Assembly (NCBI GenBank): GCA_025331565.1 | Contig: JAFREQ010000049.1 | Location: forward strand, 3,816,501-3,880,500 | Length of the DNA stretch: 64,000 nucleotides | Source of the DNA: Holacanthus passer | Lineage: Eukaryota; Chordata; Actinopteri; Pomacanthidae | Reading direction: 5' to 3' | In this document: piece after piece, positions 11,890-24,639 of the stretch | Position numbering within the stretch: position 1 is the first letter of the stretch | Layout: every line of letters starts with the position of its first letter | Made by a program: the position numbers and the translations under genes | The notes under the pieces: model-generated | Databases searched by the model: none | Told to the model about the DNA's origin: nothing | What the model saw: the letters and a program-made list of their open reading frames with translations, nothing else

Positions 11890-12810
11890 GGACTTAAATA
11901 TTGCCGAAGCTCGCTTCTACTTGATGCGAGACTGTAGCATGTAGTACAAGCTGTTCCAGCGGGTCTTGCTGTGGTCTTCTTATACACTGGTTGAGCTGCA
12001 CCTGAATGTCTTCCAGGTGGGAGTAAGCTGAGGCAGAATGTTTAAAATGTCCAACTAGTTTACATCCAACAGCTCTCAGGCTCTTTGCCAAAAGACCCTC
12101 AGTAATGGGCAGCATCTCAACCTAGGAGTCCAGCATCACGCAAAGCCTTGATCAGGTTGTTGTCCCAGAATGCAGTGCATCTGCAGCATATCATCAAATG
12201 CATCTGCTGTGCGATGGATAGTGTGTGAAGCCTGAAACTGCTTTGCTTGTAGAACGACTCTCCGGGAAGTGAAACCCTCATCAATCCACCGTGCAGTTAA
12301 ACTGAAGAGACATTGAGCTGACACTGCTAGTCCAATTATCAGCTGAAGCTCAAGGTCGAAATGTCCTGCAACAGGCTCTTGATGTGCTTTTTCACAAAGC
12401 AGCCTTGGTAATACAGTTTCTGTGATGTGGTGGCGGCTGGGAATCTCATGCTTTGGCTCCAGTACACTGAGAAGATGAAAATCCTCTATTATCTACAGAT
12501 GATAACGGATGGTTGTACAGGGCAATGTACAGGGCAAGAACTTGTGTTAGTTTTACTGTCTGTTGGTAATCTGTTGACATTTTCTCTCACTTCTCCAGCG
12601 TTTTCTGCAAAGCCGTTTGCTGCCAGCCTCGGCAGACTCCTTCAGCTCTGTGCTGTGTTGGTTCTTTAGATGTTTAACAAAAAATGCTTGTGTTAAAGGA
12701 ACTACTTTTCACCCCTCTTTTAGACAATTTAGCAGTGCATAGTTTGCAGTTGCTCTACTTTTGTCATCATTGCTTAATCCTAAAATATCTCCAGATTGCT
12801 GTCATTGCTC
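11890..12810 (-). mobile_element. hAT transposase relic with BED zinc finger
   Basis: Read on the minus strand from 12810 downwards, a BED finger is visible: WRYFRI near 12790, CKLC near 12745, and VKHLKNQH near 12670, with stops and a frameshift between them. The hAT transposase core follows: EPKHEIPSRHHITETVLPRL near 12460-12400, then FSLTARWIDEGFTSRRVVLQ near 12310-12250 with AKQF after it, and VGHFKHSASAYSHLEDIQVQ near 12050-11990. This order matches ZBED-type hAT transposases (BED, RHHIT region, SLTxDxWT-like segment, KIVGHFKHS). Several stops and shifts break it, so it is a dead copy. It runs antisense to the copine gene. Confidence 0.85.
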
Positions 12811-13072
12811 CTCCTCTGCCAACCTGCTTAACTGATGAGAGGTGAATGTCATGTTGCTGTAAAGTGGTATCCAATGTGGTTGTATTGGAGTAGATTTATA
12901 ATGAGAACTTCACTGGTTCATTTGCAACTACCCTAAATACTGTTTTTCAAAAACAGAATTGTACTATTATTGATAAAGATAAATCAAAACATTTTTATTA
13001 TGAGTGTTTGAAGTAGCCAACTTTCCGTCGTTGGAAAAAATGAATCAGAAGTTAATGGAGAACACAATGTAA

Positions 13073-13088
13073 TTTTTTTTTTTTTTTT
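13073..13088. repeat. T16 homopolymer
   Basis: Uninterrupted run of 16 T, directly visible. Confidence 0.95.
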
Positions 13089-14839
13089 AGAGCTTTTTAA
13101 AGTTGCGTCCCCCAATAAACTGTGAATTAGCCTTTCTTTGGAGTAGTGTGCCCCCACACATCGTGGATCATGATGGGTGTTAAAATGTAACCTCTCATTA
13201 CAGTGTTGATTTTCACTCGCTGAAACTTGCGTAACAGTAATGTGATTCCGCTGCACTAATCACCACCATGATGACTGTATGAATCAGCTTTAATTGCCTT
13301 GCTGCACATTTTACACAGTGTAATGCTCTTACTGCTGAGTTTTACGAGTATGAATAACTGTCTTGGCCTAAAGCCACGAAGAGGAAGAATTCCAAGTTTT
13401 TTAATAAACCAGAATTTCAGGAGTCACAAACGATGCTACACCCTAAATCCCTGATACAGATTCTCAACTGGTGCAACTCAAATGTGTGGATCTCAATTCG
13501 CAAAAGACACATGTAGTTCTTCATTGTGTGATCTGAGTCCTACCACGTGGTTTGAACAAAGAAGTAGAAATAAAATGAAGCAAGAGAGGGATATGAAGAA
13601 ATATGAAGGTGACTTACACTGTATGAAAACACACTACAAAAAAACCCTTTCCATTGTTCACCTTCATTTCTGATAAGATGCCCTCCAGCCCCTCTGCCGC
13701 CTGCCATGTAAATCAAGGTCATTAGATTTTTTAGCAACTCTATTGCTCCTCCGCACTCAAATCTCATTTGGCCATCGCTCACAGGCTTATCCTACTGTGT
13801 GGTAATTTCATTTGATCCCACCCAAGCTCAGCATACAGCTCAATTTGACATCGCAGGAGGAGATTTTTACAAAGCGAGTGTTGGGGGTTGAGATAGATTT
13901 CTGCTGAAATGGAGGAGTGGAGAGATTGAAGACCTGTGGTGATACAGGATGGGGATGGGAATATAATGTGTGGTGTGTGTGTGCAATTGCCACTTTTGGG
14001 CGAGCTACAGTGCCACAGTTGGTGGTATCTATAACTGGTGGCTCTATTACATTTGCTCTCTATCCATTATTTCCATTAGTGTCTCTTCTTCAAAGCCCCA
14101 TAACCCACTTGGCATTTGCCAAACAGGGAAAAAACGACACTCAAAAAGCGTTCGAAGTGATTTTAGTGGGTTCTGTAGTATTCATTTTCCAAAATAGCAC
14201 AGTTTTATGCCCTCTCTCAATTGGTATGACATGAAAAAGAGGTGGCGTGTTTAGGATTTTGTCTCTGAAAATTTGAAGCTTGCATTCCGACCTTTTCCTG
14301 ATGCAGGGTTTACTGGTCAGTTTGTCACACAGCTGTCAGTCCCGTCACGCTGCAACACCTTGTTTGTCTCTTTTTTGGCCATGCAGAACCCTCACCTGTC
14401 CATCACACACCTACAAGTACTGAGGAGAGAAAAGGGATTAAACATTGAGAGCAGGAGTGAAGGATGAGGGGAAACATCAAAACAGAGCAAGGAAAGAATA
14501 AGTGGAGAGGAGGGCGTGTGGTAAAGGAACCCTGTCTCCTACAAATATGTTTAAACATACTAATTCTAATTAATAATTCAAATACATATTGAAGGAAACG
14601 TAATTGACAACATTTTACTCAATCCAGGACATTTTTATACTCCAGTTACGTCAAAGCGAGGAGGTGGGGTGAATGCAAAGCAGAGCACTTTGACACTGGA
14701 GACCAGGGTGTATGCTGTATTTATGTCATATCACTCAAACAGTAATAATGAGCAGTGTTAAAAACTGCACATGGCAGCCTCCTATTACAGTTGTAGTTCC
14801 AAATCATTTCACTCAAAACCACACATCAAACTCACAGGG

Positions 14840-15010
14840 CTGCTAGAATAAGCCAGGGGATCAGAAAGTCATTAGGATTCATGATCTGAGAACCATGAAT
14901 GTCTGTTCCAAATTTTGTGCCAACACATCTAGCAAATGTGGAGATATTCACTACATTCAAAACGGACCTGTTGGTGATGCTGGTGAGATGAAACGTCCAA
15001 TATCCATCCA
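14840..15010 (+). repeat. Teleost interspersed repeat ('GTCATTAGGATTCAT' family)
   Basis: It contains AAGTCATTAGGATTCATGAT, GAACCATGAATGTCTGT, CCAAATTTTGTGCCAA and GTGGAGATATTCAC, a phrase chain found many times in fish genomes. It is non-coding. A shorter relative in the opposite orientation lies near 29940-30070. Confidence 0.65.
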
Positions 15011-16687
15011 ATATTCTACAGGATGTTAATTTCAGACTGGACCAGCATGATGGACTGGTGACTGAGGATAGCAGTGGAGGTAACCATCCTGGAATAATGA
15101 TGAACACTCCCAAGTCAGAATCATGGACGCTTTATGTCCTACATCCCACATGTTGTATAGTTTTGGCTTCGAAATCCATTGCTTAAAGTTAGGGAAATGT
15201 TTTAGGTCACTTTACTGAAGAAGCCAGCGTCCAATCTTGTGCTTCAAGCCAACTCTGACATGAAGCATGAGACGATCTTTCTCTAACCATAACAAGTGCT
15301 TTGAGTTGCCAGAACAAAACAATAAAAACACATTAATCATGCCTTCAACAGTAGGTGCGGATATTACAGGAAAACAAGTGACAAATGTTGACAGTGAACA
15401 TTTTGCATGCTCAGTAAAAACATCTTGGCGTTGAAGAGATTTGCAGATACAGTTCTTGCAAACCTTTCCTTGTTATGCTGATAAGCACAAAAGGATCCAG
15501 GCAGCATTACTTTTCTGACAAAATATATCTTTAATGCAAATTAGTTGTATAATTATGTATGTAAGTTTTAGGAGACGAGTGTTAGAAAAAAAAAAAAGAA
15601 GTAAAAATAAATGTTGAAAAGTAGGGGAAAGGCAGGTGTTAAAGGCAGAGGAGAGAATGGAGAAGTTAGAGGAGCTTGGGACATAAACTGTCCTCCCAGC
15701 AAACTCGCTTATAAACTGTTGTTTTGCTTTGAAATGCAAAAATTGGTGTGGAAAGTATGAAAAAGCATCAGTTACCAGGGAAGTTTTGTGCCAACTAGAC
15801 GTTGAAGACTGTGTGACAGTCAGTTGTATTTATTGTCTCAGCTTTGCTTTCACCCGAGGCTAACAGGGGAGCAGCCGGTCCGCAGGGCTTCAGCACAAAC
15901 ACTACAGTGCTGAGGCTTTGTCACTCATCTCAAAGCCTTCCTGCTCTCTTGAGAACCCAACACCACTGAGATGTACAGTGCATCTTTTAATAAAGCTGAA
16001 ATAACTAGCTCAGTAAGTACTCAGCGCTGTTCCTCATCTGAGTCAATAAAGAATTCCTTTTACAACCTCTTTATATATTCCATGCTTCATCTGCTTCATG
16101 CAGGCTTGGAGCTCCTGCAGGAGGGTGAATGTTAATTGCTGTCAGGTTAAATATGTGGCTCTGTAACTGAACTGTGGGGAGAGAGATCAGAAAACAGGTG
16201 AAAAGATGCTTTCTGCAGAGCTCAGTGTCGTCCTTCATCCTCTCTGTCGACCTCAGAAAGACGCTGACAGCCGACGAGTCGGGCCGAGAGGGAGACGGAG
16301 AGATCCAGAGAAAGATGGGGAGCTGAAGAATACATGATCTCCGTGTAATGTTATTCGACACACGAGTGGATTTCCTTTGTCAAACATGAACAGAATCCTT
16401 TTCAAAGAAGCCCCTGGTGACGGCTCCTAAGAGGAAGTGCTCGGGGAGGCAGTAGCCTTAAGAAAGAGACTGAGGCAACACATCTGCCAGAGAGGAAGTG
16501 ACTTGAGTTGATCCCAGAGTTCATTGTCATTGTTCACTGCAATGCTGCTCCAGATCCATAAATTTATTTTCCATGGCTCTTGACTCATCCCTCCTGTGTA
16601 AACCATATTTGTTTCATTTATTGTAAATATTGTATTCCCAGGAGAACTGTCTATTATGCCATGTGTTGCTTATCAAATGAAGTTTCT

Positions 16688-16915
16688 TTGACGGTCCCGT
16701 GTGTAGGATTTAAGGGTTTTAAAAATAGTCACAAATAGATATAATAGTCATAATTATGTTTTGATTAGTGAACAATCACCTGAAATTAAGAATGATTGTG
16801 TTTTTGCTACCTTAAAATGAGCCCTTTATCATCTTTATCATCATCTGCCGAGGGAGCGGGTCCTCTGTAGACGAGAGATGAAGTCCGCCATGTTGCACCA
16901 CCATGTTTCACTGGT
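16688..16915 (+). repeat. Teleost interspersed repeat ('GTGTGTAGGATTTA' family)
   Basis: It begins GGTCCCGTGTGTAGGATTTA. It continues through ATAATTATGTTTTGATTAGT, ATCACCTGAAATTAAGAATG, AAAATGAGCCCTTTAT, GGGAGCGGGTCCTCT and GTCCGCCATGTTGCACCACC. This is a very common short fish repeat, here truncated at its right end about 130 bp upstream of exon B. It is non-coding. A terminal piece of the same family appears at 18273-18300. Confidence 0.7.
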
Positions 16916-17049
16916 CCTTTAAGGCTGTGCTCTCAGCTTTTCTTGTTTGGATGACTGATGCATTATGTTGTGAGGTGATAGCAGTGTGTGAAGGAAAACT
17001 CCTAAAGTCCACTGTTTTTGTGTTTTTTTGTGTCTGTGTGAAATGGCAG

Positions 17050-17089
17050 GTACAACGTGGACACCAGGAGCTCCAACCTTTCGAAACAC
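17050..17089 (+). CDS. cpne5: Copine exon B: C2A calcium-binding loop 3 (40 nt)
   Basis: This short exon lies between AATGGCAG and GTAAGC. Its first base completes the Val codon begun by exon A; the rest reads YNVDTRSSNLSKH and ends in phase 0. It encodes the third calcium-binding loop of C2A. Human copine-5 has YDVDSKSPDLSKH by memory, so the first aspartate of the D-x-D motif is Asn here (codon AAC, 17054-17056), and the later Asp is also Asn, as in copine-8. The size and splice phases match those expected for the family, which supports a real exon despite its length. Confidence 0.9.
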
Positions 17090-17495
17090 GTAAGCAGCAT
17101 TTGAGGAATCCTATTAATATGTTCCATAATGATGTGAACTGGTGTGAAAAAACCATCACGTGTCAAAAAATATTCCCAAATACCTGAATGAATAATACTG
17201 ATGCTATATAATTCAAATGTAGTATGAAAAGAAATAAATCTTTCCTTAACTTCCAATCAGTTGGTTAAATATATTAAAACTTAATTTACTGAACTCTTCT
17301 AATAATTTACTCACTTGGTTTTCTTTTTAAACTCCTTTTTTTTTTGCTCTTAGCAAAATATTTTGTCCCTTGTCACTTAATATTTTATCTATTCCCTTTC
17401 CTCCACCAACCAACCTCCTGTTTTCCTTTTTCTTAATACTTATTTGATAATGATTGGGCAAGTCCACGTGTGTCCAGGGCAGGGCTTGGTTTAGG

Positions 17496-17529
<34 letters not shown>

Positions 17530-18958
17530 AAATAACATCAGTGATGAAACCAAGAGGACTGTGTGACTAATTAGCGTCCCTTAAATCACTGACAGCTACA
17601 TACATACATAAGGCAGAAGCCTTTTCAGGGAGCTACCAGGAGCTATAAACATTTCAATTAATCTCAATGTTTTAATCCAGTGAATGAGATTAAAAAAATA
17701 AAAGATTAAGCTTTATATTTCTTTTATTATTTAACTATTTGATTTGACTATTTATTCATGTATTTCGACTCATCTGGAAATCTTTTGCTGCATTTTGTTT
17801 GTTCTCCAGGTTCCATTAACTGGACTCGAGAACGCTAAATTGAATGGAACCAAAGTGAATAGCATTAAATTGAATTTCAATTGAAAACATCATTTGCCAG
17901 AGTACCTACAATGTAGATGGTACAAATTAAAAGATAACTTGTTTTTTATTTTAGATTCAATATGCTTTGCCTGATTACAGCAATAATTCATTTGACATCA
18001 GCTCGGAAAACAGCTTTTTATTTATGAATGTGGCATTACACTGTTAATTCCAGTTTGGGATGTGTTCCTTCTATCTTTTCAGCATTTCCTCTAACTTGTG
18101 TCTGCCTTTCCTTACCGCTTACCCACCTGGATGAGCAGAAGGTAGGCTGATATCACGCTGTATTCTTTATTTCATTTCTCCTTGTTATCTGCTGGGCATT
18201 TCCTGAACTGAGCTGAGGTCTTAGCGTGCTACGTACAGGTGGACGACCTTCATGGTGTTTCTGTGATTGCTTAAGGGTCCAGTGTGTAGGATGCAGGTGG
18301 GTCAAAGAAAGGTTTTTACTCTTGACTGAGGTGGAAAAAAAGCAAAATGAGACAAAGTGCACTGGAAAGAGACTTAATAAATCATCATGTACATGAAACT
18401 CATTAATTAAGAATCTACTAAAGCTTCTTCTCCACTGGAGAGATGAAAACATCAGATTTGTGTGTCAAATTGAATTAATACATGAAATAAACAGACATGC
18501 ACTATTATCATGGTTTCCACATGGCTTTCATATGAGGTTTGACTGGAGCTCTTTTAATTATATATTATTATAATTATAATTATCTGTTTGTCCCAGTGTG
18601 CTCTGCTCTTAATATATCCTCATATATATAACAAGTGGATGGAAATGCTAATTACCACCATTTCCATTTTCTCCTGACGATTTTATTGAAATGGTTTTCA
18701 AATAAATCAATTATAATAGCTTACATCTCAAGAAATCTATATAATGAGAACGTATCTAATCTTTACTTTCATTCTAAACTCTAATCTAAACGTTTCATTC
18801 AATGACCATGTGAGTCTCCACTGAAGCAAACATGGACAGTGTATTGAAATATCAGCTTCAGTGTTTTAAAGTAATGCTAATGATGCACTGTTCAGTTGCA
18901 TGTTTACAGCTGGACTGTATTGTGCAGTCTTAACTGTGTGCTGGTGTCCTCTGTGAAG
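17090..18958 (+). other. Intron B-C (1.9 kb)
   Basis: It contains a (TG)16 microsatellite at 17497 and a short piece of the GTGTGTAGGAT repeat at 18273-18300. Otherwise it is AT-rich sequence with no recognised element. Confidence 0.7.
17497..17528. repeat. (TG)16 microsatellite
   Basis: Uninterrupted 32-bp TG run. Confidence 0.95.
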
Positions 18959-19035
18959 GACTTCCTGGGTCAGATGTTCTGTACGTTGGGGGAGATCATC
19001 GGCTCGACCGGCAGCAGGCTGGAAAGGACACTCTC
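18959..19035 (+). CDS. cpne5: Copine exon C: end of C2A
   Basis: The 77-nt exon follows CTCTGTGAAG and precedes GTAAGT. It starts in phase 0 and leaves two bases (TC). It encodes DFLGQMFCTLGEIIGSTG then SRLERTLS. HDFLGQ, formed with the previous exon, closes the calcium loop region of C2A, and the remainder is the last C2A strand. Copine-5 has DFLGQAFCTLGEIVGSPGSR at this point. The acceptor is purine-rich (CTGTGAAG) with a weak pyrimidine tract, but the reading frame and homology leave little doubt. Confidence 0.92.
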
Positions 19036-21229
19036 GTAAGTACAGAATACACACAATGTGAGCAGATGTTAGAGAAGCAGGAACATTTGTGACAGAATAC
19101 GTCATTTGTATCAACATTCCTGAAGTTTGGTACAAAATTCAATTTGTGGAATCCGTGTAGTGAAACAAGTTACATCAGTGAACATAAGAGGGCAACAGTA
19201 AAAAGCAATACACACTGCTGGTGTTAAGGTACAGTCGCATCACACCATTCACTTCTCACATCTGCCTGTACAACCGACAGATTCAAAGGCTCGCGGGTCA
19301 GAGTTCACTCTGTTTCAAGCAGCCAGCACAGTCAGCCAACAGAAACAGCGATATGTGCTTGAAGAGGGAGAAATCAGTTTTCTAGTGAGATGTGCCTTCA
19401 CTTTGTTCAGTGCAATATTACATTACCAGGCTACAAACTGCAGCATCATGCTCATACTCATACAGCCGTATTGATGAGAGAGATTAAGTTCTTTCAACGC
19501 TGGAATCTCTTGAGTATTTTTCCATTTCTTCACTGAAGCTGTTGTCCATGGCTCTCTGTCAGTCTGTTAGTGATTAGAATGAAATCCTGATTTGAAAGTC
19601 AGTGTGGAAGTCATTATGGACACTGATGGCACTGCTGGCTGGTAGACATACTGTGTTTCTTGTGTCTGTACCATGACCTCATCACCCTCCCTTAGAGTCA
19701 GGAGGTCAGGAGGCTGTGGACTACAGGCTGACTGGGAAAATGTGCAGACAGCCCCCAGCCCCTTCAGATATCATTAAGGTGTCCTTGTGCTTTTACCCTT
19801 CAACTGGAGCTCCTCATTGGCCAGTACTGGGAAGCTGTGGTTGTACTGGGAAGCTCCCAAGTGTAAATGTAACCTACATACTGGAGGACATACAGTGTGA
19901 ACCTGGAATAGTATGAATCCCAGAGATATTAAAAGAGACACACTGCCACTGGAGGTATTGTGTTTTTGCTACAATACTACTGTAAGAATACAAAACATAT
20001 GATCCAATTCTGATGAAATTCGGAGTGTTACGTGTCAGCCTTTGATCGATCCATCATCATCACCTCGGCTGCTGACAGCAGGTTGGACAAAGTGGCAGCT
20101 TCTCTTCCCACCGTGGAGAGAGCATAGGGTGTGTGTGTGTGTGTTTGCCTGAGGCTGACAACATAAAACAAGATAAGGCTACTGTTTCACCAAACCTCCT
20201 GTTTATGTGTTTTGAGAGCCTGGAGGGCTTCCACATGTTCTGTCTATAATTAGACAGGCATCGTGACGGGCTGAGGAGCCACATGTGTGTGTGTGCGTGT
20301 TTGAAGCGTGATTATTTTGTTTTTTTAGTTAGTATTTCACGGAGGACAGAAAGCAGAAGAGATTATCATTTGACAGATATTTCGCTTTCCTGGAGACATG
20401 AATAAGGACAAAAATGGATTTAAATCTAATGTTACACTGCATGTGTCTGCAATATTAATATAATTGAAATAATAAATAAAGTTCAATAGTGAAAGGAAAA
20501 CTCCTCTTCAGAGTCATAAAGCTCACATCTAATGATCAGCCACCTCCAAATTATATTTCCAATCTAAGACCCTCTGAGTGTCAAAGTCAAACAAAGCTGG
20601 ACTGCTACTCCCCCACTGTCATTTATCTTTGTTGAAGCACGAGGGGGCATATCCTATTTCAGACAGCTTGTCAATGAGAGAGAGAGGCTCTGATGCCCTC
20701 GGATGCCAGTGCAGGATTCAAGCAAATTTGGTGTGTGGGGGCGAGGATTGTTAGCTGGATCCCATCAAGTGAAGCTGTACGAGGGACGAGGTTACTAACA
20801 GGCAAAGTGTGTTTAGGAGCAGGGAGGGTTATTGATTACGGGAGAGTGCGACCTGGACAGAAGTCACACTCAGCAGGTCAACAGCCAGGTATGTAACAGC
20901 AGCTACAGCGTGCACACAAAACCCAGAAAACACTTGTTGGACAGACTTGAAGTAGGATTGTTTCAAAGACAGTAAAACAAACATGAACATTTGACAAAGA
21001 TATTACAGCACAATAAACTGATTGTATAACAGATGCCAAGGTCAGTTTACTCTTATAGAGAGTACTCCTCAGTCTGTCACAACAGAAGGAGGTTTCTTCA
21101 AGTCTGAGAAAGTTACATCACTGAAGTAATTTCAACTGAGACTCGAAACTATATAAAGCACATTGTATTCACCTCAGGAAAAAAAATGTTTTCTCACACA
21201 CACACATACATTTTTACTACCTGTTTACA

Positions 21230-21475
21230 AACCTGTCTAAAATCCTGGTCTTACTTGTCCAGTCCATTTTATTTTATTGAATTATATTTTATTTCATATT
21301 TTTTTTTATATCCATTTTATGTCTTTTGACTTGGATTCTCATTTTTCTGTGATTTTCTTTTTGTACGTATTTTGTTTGGGCATTGTTGGAGGGAGCCTGA
21401 GAATTAAGAATTTCATTGCCAATGACCACTTCACTGTAAAAGCTGTGACAAAAAGTGAACTTAAACTTAAATAGC
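21230..21475 (+). repeat. LINE 3'-end fragment
   Basis: The stretch reads TTTTGTACGTATTTTG, GGGAGCCTGAGAATTAAGAA, TTTCATTGCC and ends GTGAACTTAAACTTAAA. The AAGAATTTCATTGC ... GAACTTAAACTT ending is the usual tail of several fish LINEs. No coding part remains. Confidence 0.5.
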
Positions 21476-22245
21476 TGGGGATGTGAAGCTAGACATTAGA
21501 AGTGGTTTGACTGATTCCTTCCAGTAATTCTCATGTAACATCTGATGTTAGGAGTTGGGTGCAAACTCATGCTCAAAGACTAACCTTAAGGACACTCACT
21601 ATTAGTGCTGACTGCAAGTTTTTTTTTACACTGAAATATAGCCATTAGCATTTGCATTTGAAAGTTTGCTGATTCTTAACGCACACACCTGACAACAACC
21701 AACAACATAGTTCTGGCTACATTTCATGGATAAGCTAAGAGATCCACATCTCACGAGATAAAGATCTTATATTTTATTTCTCAGACACATGAAGAAATAG
21801 AATACATGAGTTTATTCTCTACCACTGGATCCAAAGCTGGACCAGTAACAGCTGTATCTCAAAATCCTGTCAGGTTGTGAGATTTGAACAGTTATCTCTT
21901 TACATGAAAAAAACTCTTGGACTCTTAGATATGTTTGAAGCTGATCAGGCTCACAGCCTAAAGATATCAAGCAGGCTAAATATCCAGTCTTTACAGGGGC
22001 CAGTCATGGGGGCCTTGGAACAAGATGCAGCCAATGAATGAAAATCCTGGTATGGCATGGTCTCACATCTTTTTCCGTGTCACCCCTTGCATGTGTTTTC
22101 GTGACAAAATGTAGTTTGCAGACCAGTCAGACTCGTCGGGGATCTTCCTGCTCAAAGATCTTCTGATGTTTGACCCCTGTTGCTGATCAGTCCTGTAGTG
22201 TGCAAACCACAACAGCTTCAGATCTCCAGACAGAAAGTTGTGCAG

Positions 22246-22295
22246 CGTGAACATTACAGAGATCTGATGACGTGAACATTACAGAGATCTGATGA
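22246..22295. repeat. 25-bp perfect tandem duplication
   Basis: Positions 22246-22270 are repeated exactly at 22271-22295; the unit starts CGTGAACATTACAGAG and ends ATCTGATGA. Confidence 0.95.
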
Positions 22296-23291
22296 CTTTG
22301 AAAGTCATGGAGTGTGACCAAGGCATGAAGGAGAGGGGGAATAAACATGGCACAACATGATGTATTGAAAGAGCTATCATTTTAAAGCATAAACGCATAC
22401 ACCTGAAAACACACACAGACTCGGAAATTATAAAAGTATATTGATCCTCTTTTAATGTCAGACAGGTTTCCAAGGCAACTGAGAGCATGAAGTGTACTTT
22501 GTGCTCCGTACTGCTGAAAAATCCAGCTGGGTGAGCCATTTCCACCATGCTGCTCTATTCTCCTGTGCTTAAGATGACATCAGAGCCATGGCGAGGATCT
22601 ATTTTCAGATGTTGGGTGGGGAGAGGAAGAGAGCCCTGTGGCATTTAGCGCGTGGAGGACGGGATTACGAGGGAAACCCACCTCGCGCACCGAGTCACGA
22701 CGCACACTCTTCTGTTTAGGCGGCTTCAGCGCTCCCAGGCTGAAATACGGGTCTGTAGCAGCAATCACCCACCTGCTGACCTGATCTGAACCGCCTCCTG
22801 TGCTTTAGTAATGTACTCCACAATCAAGTTCTGCATAAAGCACTGGGGCTGCTGTGACACTCGACACATGACCAAGACTCACCAGAAAAGGGCTCATTGA
22901 AGGTGCAGTAAGCGAGATATTTAGGATTTCCAAACACGAACAGAGCATAATGTATCTGCCTCGGGTTGACATAGTTGTTGACATGGATACAGTAGAGAAG
23001 GTACTGAGAAGGCATTTTCATGCACAGCAGCGAACACAGAGGAGAAGTAATTAAAATATGGAGGAGTGTTTGTTGAAGCGTGTGATGTGGAACCGCTCTG
23101 CAAGTCATATTGAGTGAATGTGCAGAAAATAGTAAGATACTGGATCAGTGAGGCTCATTGTTTTCAGTTTTTAGACATTTTCTTTTAAAGGAGCAGTCCA
23201 GATAATCCTCTAGATTTTATGTCATATTGATGTGAAGCTTTCTGCTGTAACATGACACAGATCAGTGCAATTTGCAGTAAACAAGAACTTT

Positions 23292-23309
23292 AAAAAAAAA
23301 AAAAAAAAA
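23292..23309. repeat. A18 homopolymer
   Basis: Uninterrupted run of 18 A, directly visible. No retrocopy body was recognised upstream of it. Confidence 0.9.
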
Positions 23310-23989
23310 TTGAAATCGATGCAGCAGAATCAGAGAATCAGAATAATCTTGTTTATTCCATGCTTTCTTCTTCCTTCCCAAAATCTGGTGCTTGCGTTAT
23401 CCACAATGGAACTCAGCCACAAAATAGTTCAGTCAGAAATTCAGGTGTGTTATACTAGTAGCAGCCTGGAGCATCAAGTCTCAAGCAGAGATGAGGAGTG
23501 GAATATAGAGGTCTGGTAAAATCACTTCTTTTAAACTTCACACCTCAGATTATTTTCATTTTCAAACTTGGACGCTGACTCAATCACTTGAGGACATTTA
23601 TCAGACTTCACACAGCTCCCTCTGGAGACACCAAAGGCTTTATGCAACTTCACTTGATGGAGTCCACCTTCAAATAGTCATGACTGTATGTGTGGTTTGA
23701 TCAGATGTGATTGGCAATATTCTGGTCATGTCAACTTTGAACAACACTGCTTGTAACACTGATCAACTGTAACAATAATGGCACGACTTTATAACAAGAA
23801 ATAGTATCATTGTGTCTGTGATTGTGTTTAACAAATAATGCACTTATTGCATGTACTTGTCAGTTGTGTCTAAACAGAGAGCAAGTGAGATGATCATCAC
23901 ACAAGGCCCCTTCTCCAACTTCAAAACTGTAGAAAAGGTGACACCCTGCACCCCAATTGATGAGGTTATTATAACAATCATCTCATGTA

Positions 23990-24250
23990 ACAAATTCAAT
24001 TCAATTTTATTTGTATAGCACCAAATCACAACAGAAATCCTCTCAAGGCTCTTTCCATACAGAGCAGGTCTAGACCAAACTCTTTGTAATATTATTTATA
24101 GAGACCCAACAGTTCCCATCATGAGCAAGCACTTGGCGACAGTGGCGAGGAAAAACTTCCTTTGAACAGGCAGACACCCTTGGAACAGAACCAGGCTCTA
24201 GATGGGCGGGCATCTGTCCTGACCGGATACCGGAGAGAGTATCCTAGCAA
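23990..24250. repeat. Teleost LINE-derived repeat ('CAATTCAATTTTATTTGTAT' family)
   Basis: It contains TTCAATTCAATTTTATTTGT, GCACCAAATCACAACAG, TCTCAAGGCTCTTTCC, ATGAGCAAGCACTTGGCGAC, AGTGGCGAGGAAAAACTTCC and GAACCAGGCTC. This is one of the most abundant repeats of percomorph fish. It is non-coding. Confidence 0.75.
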
Positions 24251-24571
24251 TGCACGACAGGTAATAACCACAGTCATGTGGACATTCACTTGACGTGCAT
24301 CGCTAAGTCTGTGCATAGCTAAGACTAGGATTAAGTTTGGTTGATGCAGCCAAAGTCCATTCTAAAGCCTGGTGTTAACGAAGGCTGACTTTGACCAGTT
24401 GGTGCAACCCATCCCACATTCTGATTGAACTACTTCCAAATCCTGATTGGTACATAGAAGAAGAAAATCTTTCCAGTGAAATGACAAAAATTTGTACTGG
24501 TACCAAATTGCTTTCAGTGAGAAGCAGCATTTAGAAAAAGTTTTATTTCAGCCTTTGATAAGGATAAGTGT

Positions 24572-24639
24572 GCTCTCTCTCTCTCTCGCTCTGTTGCTCT
24601 CTCTCTATATATATATGCACACACACACACACATATATA
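24572..24639. repeat. Compound microsatellite (CT)n-(TA)n-(CA)n
   Basis: An interrupted CT run is followed by TATATATATA and then CACACACACA with a TATATA end; directly visible. Confidence 0.9.

Larger units (their letters stand above)
3124..17049 (+). other. Intron A-B (13.9 kb)
   Basis: No protein-coding exon was recognised. Positions 3130-7700 are mostly single-copy-looking AT-rich DNA with an (AC)n run at 6727. Repeats follow at about 7725-8330, 9265-9805, 11380-11840, 14840-15010 and 16688-16915. A hAT transposase relic lies at 11890-12810 and a perfect hairpin at 8929-8984. Positions 10340-11160 look non-repetitive and rich in TAATTA-type words. Positions 12850-14830 and 15020-16680 show nothing recognisable apart from homopolymer runs. 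Confidence 0.7.

Noticed and set aside
22824..23108. Antisense open frame of 94 codons near GGTGCAGTAAGCGAGAT
   Set aside because: No domain resemblance; the surrounding wording may be a repeat, but not clearly enough to list.
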